33,219 bases of DNA from Bacteroidales bacterium (GTDB lineage Bacteria; Bacteroidota; Bacteroidia; Bacteroidales; P3): assembly GCA_017960605.1 (NCBI GenBank), contig JAGCYV010000007.1, positions 1 to 33,219 on the forward strand. The letters are read 5' to 3'. Both the position numbers and the translations under genes were made by a program. The notes below the pieces were generated by a model that made no database searches, was not told the origin of the DNA, and saw nothing but the letters and a program-made list of their open reading frames with translations. Shown one piece after another: positions 17,079 through 25,277 of this stretch; positions within the stretch are counted from its first letter, which is position 1; every line of letters starts with the position of its first letter.

Positions 17079-17822
17079 TCAATAGTCGAAGAGGATACGT
17101 CCCTCGGCCATGTGGGCATCGACGCCATAGACACGGCGGATATTCTCCGGTGTCAGGCCGTCGGCGATGGGGCCGTGGTAGAGCAGGCCGCCTTCATGCA
17201 GCAGCAGCAGGTCGTCGCAGAAACGGAGGGCCAGATTGAGGTCGTGGATGACAATCAGGGTGGTCTTGCCCTCGCTGTCGCGCAGCAGGCGCATGATGTC
17301 GCGCTGGTGCGCGATGTCGAGATTCGAGACCGGCTCGTCCATCAGCAGCACCGGCGTCTGCTGAGCCAGCGCACGGGCAATCATCACCCGTTGCAGTTCG
17401 CCACCGCTCATCTCGGCGGGTTTGGCCAGTCGCAGCTCCCAGGTGCCTGTCTGACGCATGCAGCGTTCCACGATGTCCCAGTCCTCCTGGCTTTCGTTCT
17501 GCAGCCTGTGCTGGTAGGGGTTGCGGCCCATGAGGACCGTCTCGAAGGCCGAGAAGTCGAAGTCGGTCTGCTGGTGCTGACGCACAAAAGCCACCTTCCG
17601 GGCCAACGCACGGGCCCCGTAGGACTGCACCGCCTGCCCCTCGACGAGCACCTGGCCCTCCGTGGGTTCCAGCAGGCCGCCGATACAACGCAGCAGGGTG
17701 GTCTTACCGCAGCCGTTGGGTCCCATCACCGCCGTGATGCAGCCCTCCTTGAGGTCGGCACTGATGTCATTCAGTATCCGACGCTGACCATAGACGACCC
17801 CGATATGTTGCAGACCTATCAT
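17079..17822 (-). CDS. ABC transporter ATPase, siderophore/cobalamin/heme class (FecE/BtuD-like)
   Basis: 247 aa. Nucleotide-binding motifs are complete: Walker A GPNGCGKT (34-41), Q-loop Gln82, signature MSGGELQ (138-144), Walker B VLLMDEP (158-164) and H-loop His193. The stretch ETVLMGRNPYQ after the Q-loop is characteristic of ATPases that pair with FecCD-type permeases importing iron-siderophore, heme or vitamin B12. Its permease partner lies 12 nt upstream in the same operon. No substrate-binding protein or TonB receptor is in the window, so the substrate is open. Confidence 0.9.
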   Translation of the reverse strand: MIGLQHIGVVYGQRRILNDISADLKEGCITAVMGPNGCGKTTLLRCIGGLLEPTEGQVLVEGQAVQSYGARALARKVAFVRQHQQTDFDFSAFETVLMGRNPYQHRLQNESQEDWDIVERCMRQTGTWELRLAKPAEMSGGELQRVMIARALAQQTPVLLMDEPVSNLDIAHQRDIMRLLRDSEGKTTLIVIHDLNLALRFCDDLLLLHEGGLLYHGPIADGLTPENIRRVYGVDAHMAEGRILFDY

Positions 17823-17834
17823 TTGTCTTATCTC

Positions 17835-18796
17835 CTAATAACCCTTCTTGTTCTTGTACAGCAGGTAGATGAACAACGGCGCACCCACGATGGAGGTAAT
17901 CGAACCGACGGGCAACTCGCTGGGGCGCAGCATATAGCGTGCCAGCGTGTCGCACACCAGCACGAACAACGCGCCGCAGAGCATCGCGTAGGGCACCACC
18001 TTCCGGTTGTCGGGACCCGCTAACAGCCGCACGGCATGGGGCACGATGAGGCCCACAAAGCCTATCACGCCGCACGAACTCACCGCGAAGGCCACCATCA
18101 ACGTGGTGAACAGCAGCAGCACACGCTTCACCTTCTCCACCTCCACGCCCATGCTGCGTGCCGCCTCGCTGCCGGCCAGCAGCAGGTTCAGGTCGCGTCC
18201 GTACCACAGCACCACGCCGATACCCAAAACGGCCACCGGCGCCAGCACCGCCACGTCGGTCCACGAGGCGCTGCCGAAGGAACCCATCGTCCAGAAGATA
18301 ATCGTGTCCATCTTCTCCTGGTTCATCACCATCAGGAACGAGATGAGAGCCGAAATGAGCAGCGTCAGGCATACACCCGTCAGCAGCAGCGTGGTGGTGT
18401 GCATGCGGTTGCCTATGGAGGAGATGCGGTAGATGAAGACCACCGTGAGCAATGCCGCCGCCAAAGCCATGCCGCCCACCCCCCAGAGGAAAGCCTCCAA
18501 TCCCAGCAGGATGGCCACGGCGGCGCCCAACGAGGCGCCGCTGCTGACACCCAACACATAAGGGTCGGTCAGGGGGTTGCGGAAGATGCTCTGATAGGCC
18601 GCTCCGCAGACGCTCAGCACGGCACCCACCAGCACGCTCATCACCACCCGCGGCAGCCGCATCCGCCAGAAGATGGGCGAATGCCATATCTCCTGCAAGC
18701 TGAAATCCACGGCTCCCAAAAGGCAACTGCCCGCCATCGCCACTACCAGCAGCAGCGACAAGCCGACAATCACCCAGGGATTTGCGTGGTTCTTCT

Positions 18797-18800
<4 letters not shown>
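17835..18800 (-). CDS. FecCD-family ABC permease
   Basis: 321 aa, starting MKKNHANPWVIVG at 18800 where ATG overlaps the dapB stop (ATGA). The open frame further upstream is dapB out of frame. It has about nine or ten transmembrane helices. FecCD signatures are RLPRVVMSVLVGAVLSVCGAAYQSIFRNPLTDPYVLGVSSGASLG in the first third (positions about 43-90) and CGVIGFVGLIVPHAVRLLAGPDNR in the last third, ending with GSITSIVGAPLFIYLLYK. It forms a homodimeric channel for iron-chelate or cobalamin import with the adjacent ATPase. Confidence 0.92.
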
Positions 18801-20763
<1,963 letters not shown>

Positions 20764-20806
20764 TTAATTATTGATTTATTACTATTATACGTTTCGATTG
20801 AGAATG

Positions 20807-20814
20807 CAAAGGTA
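20807..20814 (-). promoter_or_regulatory. Probable -7 box upstream of eno
   Basis: The minus strand reads TACCTTTG, then CA, at 20814-20807, fitting TAnnTTTG. The -33 position is only T-rich (TTTTCG), without a clear TTTG. Transcription would start near 20800, about 42 nt before the eno ATG. Confidence 0.6.
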
Positions 20815-20847
20815 CATAAAAAAACACACATGGCGAAAACTTTTTGG

Positions 20848-20880
20848 AAAAAGGAACGCCGGCCCGGAGGGTCGGCGTTC
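20848..20880 (-). terminator. Terminator of the tRNA-Glu/rpsT unit
   Basis: An 11-bp stem with one A-C mismatch on the minus-strand RNA (20880-20870 with 20864-20854, arms GAACGCCGACC and GGCCGGCGTTC), followed by TTTTT. It lies just after the rpsT stop. Confidence 0.8.
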
Positions 20881-20903
20881 AAGGTCATTCGCGGGAGCGA
20901 GTC

Positions 20904-21155
20904 TTACATGGCGTTCACCTTGCGCATGCACTTCGACTTGAGGTTCGAAGCTTTGTTCTTGTGGATGACGCTGCGCTTGGCCAGCTTGTCGATGATGGAG
21001 ATCATCTTGGGCAGGCGCTCGGTGGCGACAGCCTTATCCTCGAGAGCACGGAAATCACGCAGGGCGTTACGCATCGTCTTGGCGTAGTAACGGTTCTCAA
21101 CTCTTCTCTTTTCGCTCGAGCGAATTCTTTTTTTTGCAGACTTGTGGTGTGCCAT
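20904..21155 (-). CDS. rpsT: 30S ribosomal protein S20
   Basis: 83 aa, highly basic and all-helical, starting [22 protein letters not shown], which is the S20 signature, with [27 protein letters not shown] in the C-terminal half. It binds 16S rRNA early in assembly. It lies downstream of tRNA-Glu on the same strand with a 76-nt spacer holding 7-bp repeats, and it has its own terminator. Confidence 0.95.
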   Translation of the reverse strand: MAHHKSAKKRIRSSEKRRVENRYYAKTMRNALRDFRALEDKAVATERLPKMISIIDKLAKRSVIHKNKASNLKSKCMRKVNAM

Positions 21156-21169
21156 ATCTTATATTATGA

Positions 21170-21219
21170 TTTCTAATTTCTAACTTCTAACTTCTAAGTC
21201 TTAGATTCCTAAGTTCTTA
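21170..21219. repeat. 7-bp degenerate tandem repeat between tRNA-Glu and rpsT
   Basis: TTTCTAA twice, CTTCTAA twice (21170-21197), then degenerate GTCTTAG, ATTCCTAA and GTTCTTA. It fills most of the 76-nt spacer. Confidence 0.75.
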
Positions 21220-21231
21220 GTTCTTTTTTTT

Positions 21232-21309
21232 TGGTACCGCGTGCGGGATTCGAACCCGCGATTTTGAGAATGAAAATCTCACGTCCTGGGCCTACTAGAC
21301 GAACGCGGC
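21232..21309 (-). tRNA. tRNA-Glu (anticodon UUC), CCA encoded
   Basis: Read from 21309 down: acceptor GCCGCGT pairs with ACGCGGT (one G-U at the end). The D arm is TCGTCTAGTAGGCCCAGGA. The anticodon stem TGAGA/TCTCA encloses the loop TTTTCAT with anticodon TTC. The T arm GCGGGTTCGAATCCCGC is canonical. The discriminator is A, and CCA is encoded at 21234-21232. Confidence 0.96.
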
Positions 21310-21351
21310 CTGCGCCTTTTCAACAGGTGACTTTTTGCCGAAAAGCGGGTG

Positions 21352-21383
21352 CAAAAGTACGAACATTTTTCGACATGGCCAAA
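21352..21383 (-). promoter_or_regulatory. Promoter of tRNA-Glu and rpsT
   Basis: The minus strand has -33 TTTG (21383-21380) and -7 TACTTTTG (21359-21352) with a 20-nt spacer, about 35-40 nt before the mature tRNA 5' end. Confidence 0.72.
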
Positions 21384-21419
21384 TTTTTTTCAACCGGCGC
21401 TGTTCACATCCGGCGCGGC

Positions 21420-22094
21420 CTACTCGCTATCTGCCTGGAAACGAAAACCTAACCGCTTGCCTGTGACGAGTGTTTTTTTGTCGAAATTGGTGCGCATCTC
21501 ACCCACCGAAACGAGCTTCACTTCGTCGTAAGGAGGGGTCAAAAGATCGAAATTGGTGGTGTATTCGATGGCGCTCTCCACTATGCCTAAGACCGACTCG
21601 CTGGTAATCAGCGAAGTACCGAAATTCGTGTAGAGCATGCCGAGCTCGCGCTTGCCTTCGATGAAGTAGTGTTTTTCGTTGTTAACAAACACGCGTCCAA
21701 TCATATAGCCGAGGTCGTTGTCGCGTTGGTAGGCGAAGCTGTCGGCGAGGAAGTTGTAGATGTGGATGACGCCGCAGTAGGAGCGCCGGGTGTCCTCGCG
21801 GATGTAGGGCGATTTCATGACCTGGTGGTCGCGCGAGAACTCGAAGACGTTGGTGTGCATCATGAAGAGGAGGATGTCGCCGGCGAACTTGACCTCGAAC
21901 TCGAAGTCGCCGCGGTCGGTGAACTCGAAGGCGACGTCGCGTCCCTCGAGGCGGCTGCGCTCCTTGAAGAGGCGGATGAGCTCGCGGGTTTCCTCGCGGA
22001 AGAGTTCGAAGGTGTCCTTAGTGGCCTGATAGACATCCTGTTTGAGGGCGCTCTTGGTGAAGACGAGGTCTTTGAGCGATTCTTTCAGTTCCAT
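21420..22094 (-). CDS. Conserved Bacteroidota protein of unknown function
   Basis: 224 aa starting MELKESLKDLVFTKSALK. The open frame upstream to 22256 is intergenic hairpin DNA and does not look coding. It has no signal peptide or membrane segment, so it is probably cytoplasmic. It is mixed alpha/beta, with a helical first 60 residues, then FEFTDRGDFEFEVKFAGDILLFMMHTNVFEF, SYCGVIHIYNFLADSFAYQR, IGRVFVNNEKHYFIEGKR and a C-terminal DLLTPPYDEVKLVSV. I recognise it as a protein widely kept in Bacteroidota, but know no function. No clear promoter is visible upstream. Confidence 0.8.
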   Translation of the reverse strand: MELKESLKDLVFTKSALKQDVYQATKDTFELFREETRELIRLFKERSRLEGRDVAFEFTDRGDFEFEVKFAGDILLFMMHTNVFEFSRDHQVMKSPYIREDTRRSYCGVIHIYNFLADSFAYQRDNDLGYMIGRVFVNNEKHYFIEGKRELGMLYTNFGTSLITSESVLGIVESAIEYTTNFDLLTPPYDEVKLVSVGEMRTNFDKKTLVTGKRLGFRFQADSE

Positions 22095-22189
22095 GATCGG
22101 GAGATTTGGTTTCGGAGAGATAACGAAGGAATGGGAGAAATAGTATCCGAGGGGTAAGTTTTTGGCATCTATATCGTGCACGACACTCT

Positions 22190-22257
22190 CTCCACAAGGC
22201 GTTTCACTTCTTGTGGAGTTACTGCACCCGAGGGGTGCGGGTCTTGCCGTCGGCAAG
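22190..22257. other. Three consecutive hairpins in intergenic DNA
   Basis: Three inverted repeats stand side by side: CTCCACAAG (22190-22198) with CTTGTGGAG (22210-22218); GCACCC (22224-22229) with GGGTGC (22233-22238); and CTTGCC (22243-22248) with GGCAAG (22252-22257). They lie 95-165 nt upstream of the minus-strand gene. A structured leader RNA or a REP-like element is possible. Nothing else is recognised between 22095 and 22340. Confidence 0.65.
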
Positions 22258-22340
22258 TAGAAAAGTAACGGATGGTTTTACAACATATTGGTGCAATGTG
22301 TGTTATAGTGATGAATTTTGCCTGATGGATAGGATGTGGC

Positions 22341-22432
22341 TTGTTAGTCCCTTGTTACTCCCTTGTTAGACTTATGTTAGACTTAAGGTAAACGGGTGTT
22401 AAACGGGAGGTAAACGGGAGGCAAACGGGTGG
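22341..22432. repeat. Two adjoining degenerate 11-bp tandem arrays
   Basis: Left array: TTGTTAGTCCC, TTGTTACTCCC, then TTGTTAGACT and TATGTTAGACT (22341-22383). Right array: TAAACGGGTGT, TAAACGGGAGG, TAAACGGGAGG, CAAACGGGTGG (22389-22432). Both have a unit close to 11 bp. They lie upstream of the tnaA promoter. Confidence 0.85.
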
Positions 22433-22507
22433 AGGGTCGGAAGGGAGGAAAAGTGGGATATAAATCGTGGGCGATGTTTATTTTTTTTACCATGTGATTT
22501 TTTTTTG

Positions 22508-22515
22508 TATTTTTG
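22508..22515 (+). promoter_or_regulatory. Probable -7 box of tnaA
   Basis: TATTTTTG followed by CA matches TAnnTTTG. The -33 region is a long T-run without a clean TTTG. Transcription would begin near 22522, leaving a leader of roughly 215 nt before tnaA. Confidence 0.65.
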
Positions 22516-22526
22516 CACCTCGGATT

Positions 22527-22604
22527 ATGACGTTGTTCAACCCCCATATGACGATTCACAAGCTCTTCTTGAATATCAAGAAGAGGGACGTTTATTTCAA
22601 TTGA
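22527..22604 (+). other. Candidate 25-codon leader ORF in the tnaA leader
   Basis: ATG at 22527, about 5 nt after the predicted transcript start, reads MTLFNPHMTIHKLFLNIKKR... and stops at TGA 22602-22604. A perfect 10-bp inverted repeat (CTCTTCTTGA 22563-22572, TCAAGAAGAG 22576-22585) lies inside it. The length resembles E. coli TnaC (24 aa), but there is no Trp codon. An ORF of this size could be chance. Confidence 0.25.
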
Positions 22605-22628
22605 AAACTGAAAGTTGAAAATTGAAAA
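22601..22628. repeat. 7-bp tandem repeat in tnaA leader
   Basis: TTGAAAA, CTGAAAG, TTGAAAA, TTGAAAA: four copies with period 7. This type of TTGAAAA/TTTTCAA array is, to my knowledge, frequent in intergenic DNA of Bacteroidales. Confidence 0.8.
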
Positions 22629-22666
22629 CAAGCGTTCTCGCCGTTTTTTCTTTTTCACCTCCCACC

Positions 22667-22686
22667 CCGACCTCAAGGCCGGTTTT
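22667..22686 (+). terminator. Weak terminator-like hairpin in tnaA leader
   Basis: CCGACC (22667-22672), loop TCAA, GGCCGG (22677-22682), then TTTT. There is one A-C mismatch in a 6-bp stem. It may be an attenuator 50 nt before the tnaA start; alone it is weak. Confidence 0.3.
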
Positions 22687-22737
22687 GCCGCATCGAATCC
22701 AAACAAACAAGAATAAACAATCAAAACATTAAAAATT

Positions 22738-24114
22738 ATGGAATTACCCTTTGCAGAAGCCTGGAAAATCAAAATGGTTGAGCCGATCAAGAAGAGCACC
22801 CGCGAGCAGCGCGAGAAATGGCTCAACGAGGCTCATCAGAATGTCTTCATGCTGAAGAGCGACTATGTCTATATCGACCTGCTGACCGACAGCGGCACCG
22901 GCGCCATGAGCGACCGCCAGTGGGCGGCCATGATGATGGGCGACGAGAGCTACGGCGGCGCCCGTTCGTTCTACCACATGAAAGACACCATCACGGAGCT
23001 GACGGGCTTCGAGTATGTGATCCCCACCCACCAGGGCCGTGCCGCCGAGAACGTGCTGTTCAGCTACCTGGTGAAGCCCGGCAACATCATCCCCGGCAAC
23101 GCCCACTTCGACACCACCAAGGGCCACATCGAGAGCCGCAAGGCCTTCGCCATCGACGTGACGGTGCCCGAGGCCTACGACACCCAGCTGGAGGTGCCGT
23201 TCAAGGGCAACGTGAGCCTCGAGAAGCTCGAGAAGGTGCTGAAAGAGAACCAGGGCAACGTGCCCTTCATGGTGCTCACCGTCACCAACAACACCGTGGG
23301 CGGCCAGCCCGTCTCGATGCAGAACATCCGCGAGACCTGCGAGCTCTGCCACAAGTACGGTGTGCCGGTGAACGTCGATAGCGCCCGCTTCATCGAGAAC
23401 GCCTACTTCATCAAGACCCGCGAGAAAGGCTACGAGAACAAGACCCTGCGCGAGATCTGCAAGGAGATGTTCAGCTATGCCGACAGCATGACCATGAGCG
23501 CCAAGAAGGACGGCCTGGTGAATATGGGCGGCTTCATCGCCACCAACAAGCAGGAGTGGTACGAAGGCGCCAAGATGTTCTGCATCCCCTTCGAGGGCTT
23601 CCTGACCTACGGCGGCATGAACGGCCGCGACATGGACGCCCTGGCCGTCGGTCTGAAGGAGAACATCGAGTTCGAGATGGTGGAGACCCGCATCAAGCAG
23701 GTGCACTACCTGGCCCAGAAGCTCGACGAGTACGGCATCCCCTACCAGCGTCCCGCCGGCGGCCACGCCATCTTCGTCGATGCCGACAAGGTGCTGACCA
23801 ACATCCCGAAGGAGGAGTTCCCCGCCCAGACGCTGACCTGCGAGCTGTACCTCGAGGCCGGTATCCGCGCCTGCGAGATCGGCTATGTGTTGGCCGACCG
23901 CGACCCCGTGACCCGCGAGAACCGCTTCGGAGGCAACGACTTCGTGCGCCTCTGCATCCCGCGCCGCGTCTATACGAACAACCACATGGACGTCATCGCC
24001 GCCGCCCTGAAGAATGTCTATGACCGTCGCGACACCATCAAGCGCGGTCTTGAGATTACCTGGGAGGCCGAGCTGATGCGCCACTTCACCTGCCAGTTCA
24101 AGCGTCTCGGTTAA
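22738..24114 (+). CDS. tnaA: Tryptophanase
   Basis: 458 aa, a PLP-dependent beta-eliminating lyase that cleaves tryptophan to indole, pyruvate and ammonia. The N-terminus MELPFAEAWKIKMVEPI is that of Bacteroidales tryptophanases. DLLTDSGTGAMSD, IPTHQGRAAENV and the PLP lysine in MSAKKDGLVNMGG are visible. The close relative tyrosine phenol-lyase is disfavoured at three discriminating places: Asp in HFDTTKGH (Thr in tyrosine phenol-lyase), Ile in CEIGY where that enzyme has Arg, and His in LMRHFT where it has Phe. Codon use is strongly biased to C-ending codons, suggesting high expression. It has its own promoter, a long leader and a strong terminator, so it is probably monocistronic. Confidence 0.94.
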   Translation: MELPFAEAWKIKMVEPIKKSTREQREKWLNEAHQNVFMLKSDYVYIDLLTDSGTGAMSDRQWAAMMMGDESYGGARSFYHMKDTITELTGFEYVIPTHQGRAAENVLFSYLVKPGNIIPGNAHFDTTKGHIESRKAFAIDVTVPEAYDTQLEVPFKGNVSLEKLEKVLKENQGNVPFMVLTVTNNTVGGQPVSMQNIRETCELCHKYGVPVNVDSARFIENAYFIKTREKGYENKTLREICKEMFSYADSMTMSAKKDGLVNMGGFIATNKQEWYEGAKMFCIPFEGFLTYGGMNGRDMDALAVGLKENIEFEMVETRIKQVHYLAQKLDEYGIPYQRPAGGHAIFVDADKVLTNIPKEEFPAQTLTCELYLEAGIRACEIGYVLADRDPVTRENRFGGNDFVRLCIPRRVYTNNHMDVIAAALKNVYDRRDTIKRGLEITWEAELMRHFTCQFKRLG

Positions 24115-24116
24115 AC

Positions 24117-24188
24117 TGGGTGACTAAGTTACTGAGTGACTGGGTGACTAAGTGACTGGGTGACTGGGTTGCTGAGTGACTGAGTATC
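24117..24188. repeat. Nine-copy 8-bp tandem repeat after tnaA
   Basis: Nine units in strict 8-bp register, consensus TGAGTGAC/TGGGTGAC: TGGGTGAC, TAAGTTAC, TGAGTGAC, TGGGTGAC, TAAGTGAC, TGGGTGAC, TGGGTTGC, TGAGTGAC, TGAGTATC. It begins 2 nt after the tnaA stop codon and ends 15 nt before its terminator. Confidence 0.92.
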
Positions 24189-24203
24189 ACTAGCCAAAAA
24201 TGG

Positions 24204-24235
24204 GGCTCTGCCGGATTCGGCGGAGCCTTTGTTTT
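24204..24235 (+). terminator. tnaA terminator
   Basis: GGCTCTGCCG, loop GATT, CGGCGGAGCC (10-bp stem with one G-U pair), followed by TTTGTTTT. Confidence 0.88.
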
Positions 24236-24279
24236 AACTTTAATTAACACCCGCGCATGCGTATATATATTTTTTTTCG

Positions 24280-24287
24280 TATATTTG
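24280..24287 (+). promoter_or_regulatory. Probable -7 box of the Bro-N gene
   Basis: TATATTTG followed by CA, in a very AT-rich stretch after the tnaA terminator. No clear -33 TTTG is visible. The implied leader is about 110 nt. Confidence 0.6.
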
Positions 24288-24308
24288 CAGATTGGCAAAG
24301 GACTGACG

Positions 24309-24341
24309 ACCTCTCCGCAACCCGCTGGTTGTGAGCGAGGT
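24309..24341 (+). promoter_or_regulatory. Structured element in the Bro-N leader
   Basis: Nested complementarity: ACCTC (24309-24313) with GAGGT (24337-24341), and inside it CAACC (24318-24322) with GGTTG (24327-24331) closed by CGCT. It resembles no riboswitch class I know. Confidence 0.4.
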
Positions 24342-24404
24342 GCATAATATAAGTAGGACAAGAGGCTGAAAAACTATAGCAGATTGGGAATAAACTAATA
24401 ACGC

Positions 24405-25256
24405 ATGACGAAGAAACAAACCATACAACTCTTTGAGGAACACAAGGTGCGCACCGCATGGGACAGCGACACTGAGAAGTGGTTTTTTTCTGTGATTGAC
24501 GTTGTTGCCGTATTGACCGACAGTGACTATCAGACCGCCCGAAAATATTGGAAAGTACTGAAGGGCAGATTGATAAAGGAAGGAAATGAACTGGTAACAA
24601 ATTGTTACCAGTTGAAATTCTTGGCTCCTGACGGCAAACGGAGACTTACTGATGTAGCTGACACCCAACAACTTTTCCGTATCATCCAAACCATTCCATC
24701 TCCTAAGGCAGAGCCCTTTAAACAATGGATGGCACGTGTGGCCGCCTTGCGTCTCGACCAAATGCAAGACCCCGAACTCTCTATTGACCAAGCTATGGCC
24801 GATTACCGACGTCTCGGTTATAGTGAAGCCTGGATTAACCAACGCATCAAATCAATAGAGGTTCGCAAACACCTCACCGACGAGTGGAAACGGGCCGGAT
24901 TGGAGGAAGGCCCACAATTTGCCACCCTTACCGACATCATCTATCGCGGGTGGAGCGGACTGACGGCAAAAGAGTACAAACAATACAAGGGCTTGAAGAA
25001 AGAGAACCTACGCGACAATATGACCGACCTTGAGATAGCTATCAACATGCTGGCCGAAGCCACCACCACGCAGATATCCAAGAACGAGAATCCACGGGGG
25101 ATGTCCGAGAGTATCGGCATCGCGCGACGAGGTGGACACACGGCCCGCACGGCGCGAGAAGCGGCAGAGCGGGAAATTGGACAATCTGTCGTCTCCCGCG
25201 AAAACGCCAAGAGTCTTATTGCACCAGAAGAAAAGAAATTACTGAAAAACCAATAA
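24405..25256 (+). CDS. Bro-N / DinD-like protein (phage antirepressor family)
   Basis: 283 aa. Residues about 8-105 fit a Bro-N domain, a DNA-binding domain of phage and virus antirepressors: KVRTAWDSDTEKWFFSVIDVVAVLTDS, ARKYWKVLKGRL, LKFLAPDGKRRLTDVADTQQLFRII. The C-terminal part (about 170-275) resembles DinD (GWSGLTAKEYKQYKGLKKENLRDNMTDLEIAINMLAEATTTQI, GGHTARTAREAAE). Such Bro-N plus DinD proteins are common in Bacteroidales outside prophages; their function is unproven, with DinD itself reported to inhibit RecA filaments. Base composition is lower in GC than tnaA, which suggests acquisition. It has its own promoter and lies 21 nt before the giant repeat protein gene, so cotranscription is possible. 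No phage genes are nearby. Confidence 0.85.
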   Translation: MTKKQTIQLFEEHKVRTAWDSDTEKWFFSVIDVVAVLTDSDYQTARKYWKVLKGRLIKEGNELVTNCYQLKFLAPDGKRRLTDVADTQQLFRIIQTIPSPKAEPFKQWMARVAALRLDQMQDPELSIDQAMADYRRLGYSEAWINQRIKSIEVRKHLTDEWKRAGLEEGPQFATLTDIIYRGWSGLTAKEYKQYKGLKKENLRDNMTDLEIAINMLAEATTTQISKNENPRGMSESIGIARRGGHTARTAREAAEREIGQSVVSRENAKSLIAPEEKKLLKNQ

Positions 25257-25277
25257 CCAACCATTGGGTTGAAATGA

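Noticed and set aside
22095-22256. N-terminal extension of the unknown-function gene at 21420-22094
   Set aside because: The extra 54 codons cover intergenic hairpins and read as Pro/Ser-rich nonsense without similarity to the conserved protein's start.
22527-22604. A true tnaC homologue
   Set aside because: The leader ORF lacks the Trp codon that is essential in TnaC; it is kept only as a candidate leader ORF of unknown meaning.
22744-24084. 446-codon minus-strand open frame opposite tnaA
   Set aside because: It is the complement of a strongly C-ending codon gene; the product is a His/Val/Leu/Ala-rich string with no family motifs.
22738-24114. Tyrosine phenol-lyase instead of tryptophanase
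   Set aside because: Several stretches look like tyrosine phenol-lyase, but the three discriminating positions visible here (Asp in FDTTKGH, Ile in CEIG, His in RHFT) are those of tryptophanase.
24405-25256. Prophage region
   Set aside because: Only one phage-related domain is present; no integrase, structural or lysis genes and no attachment-site repeats are visible around it.
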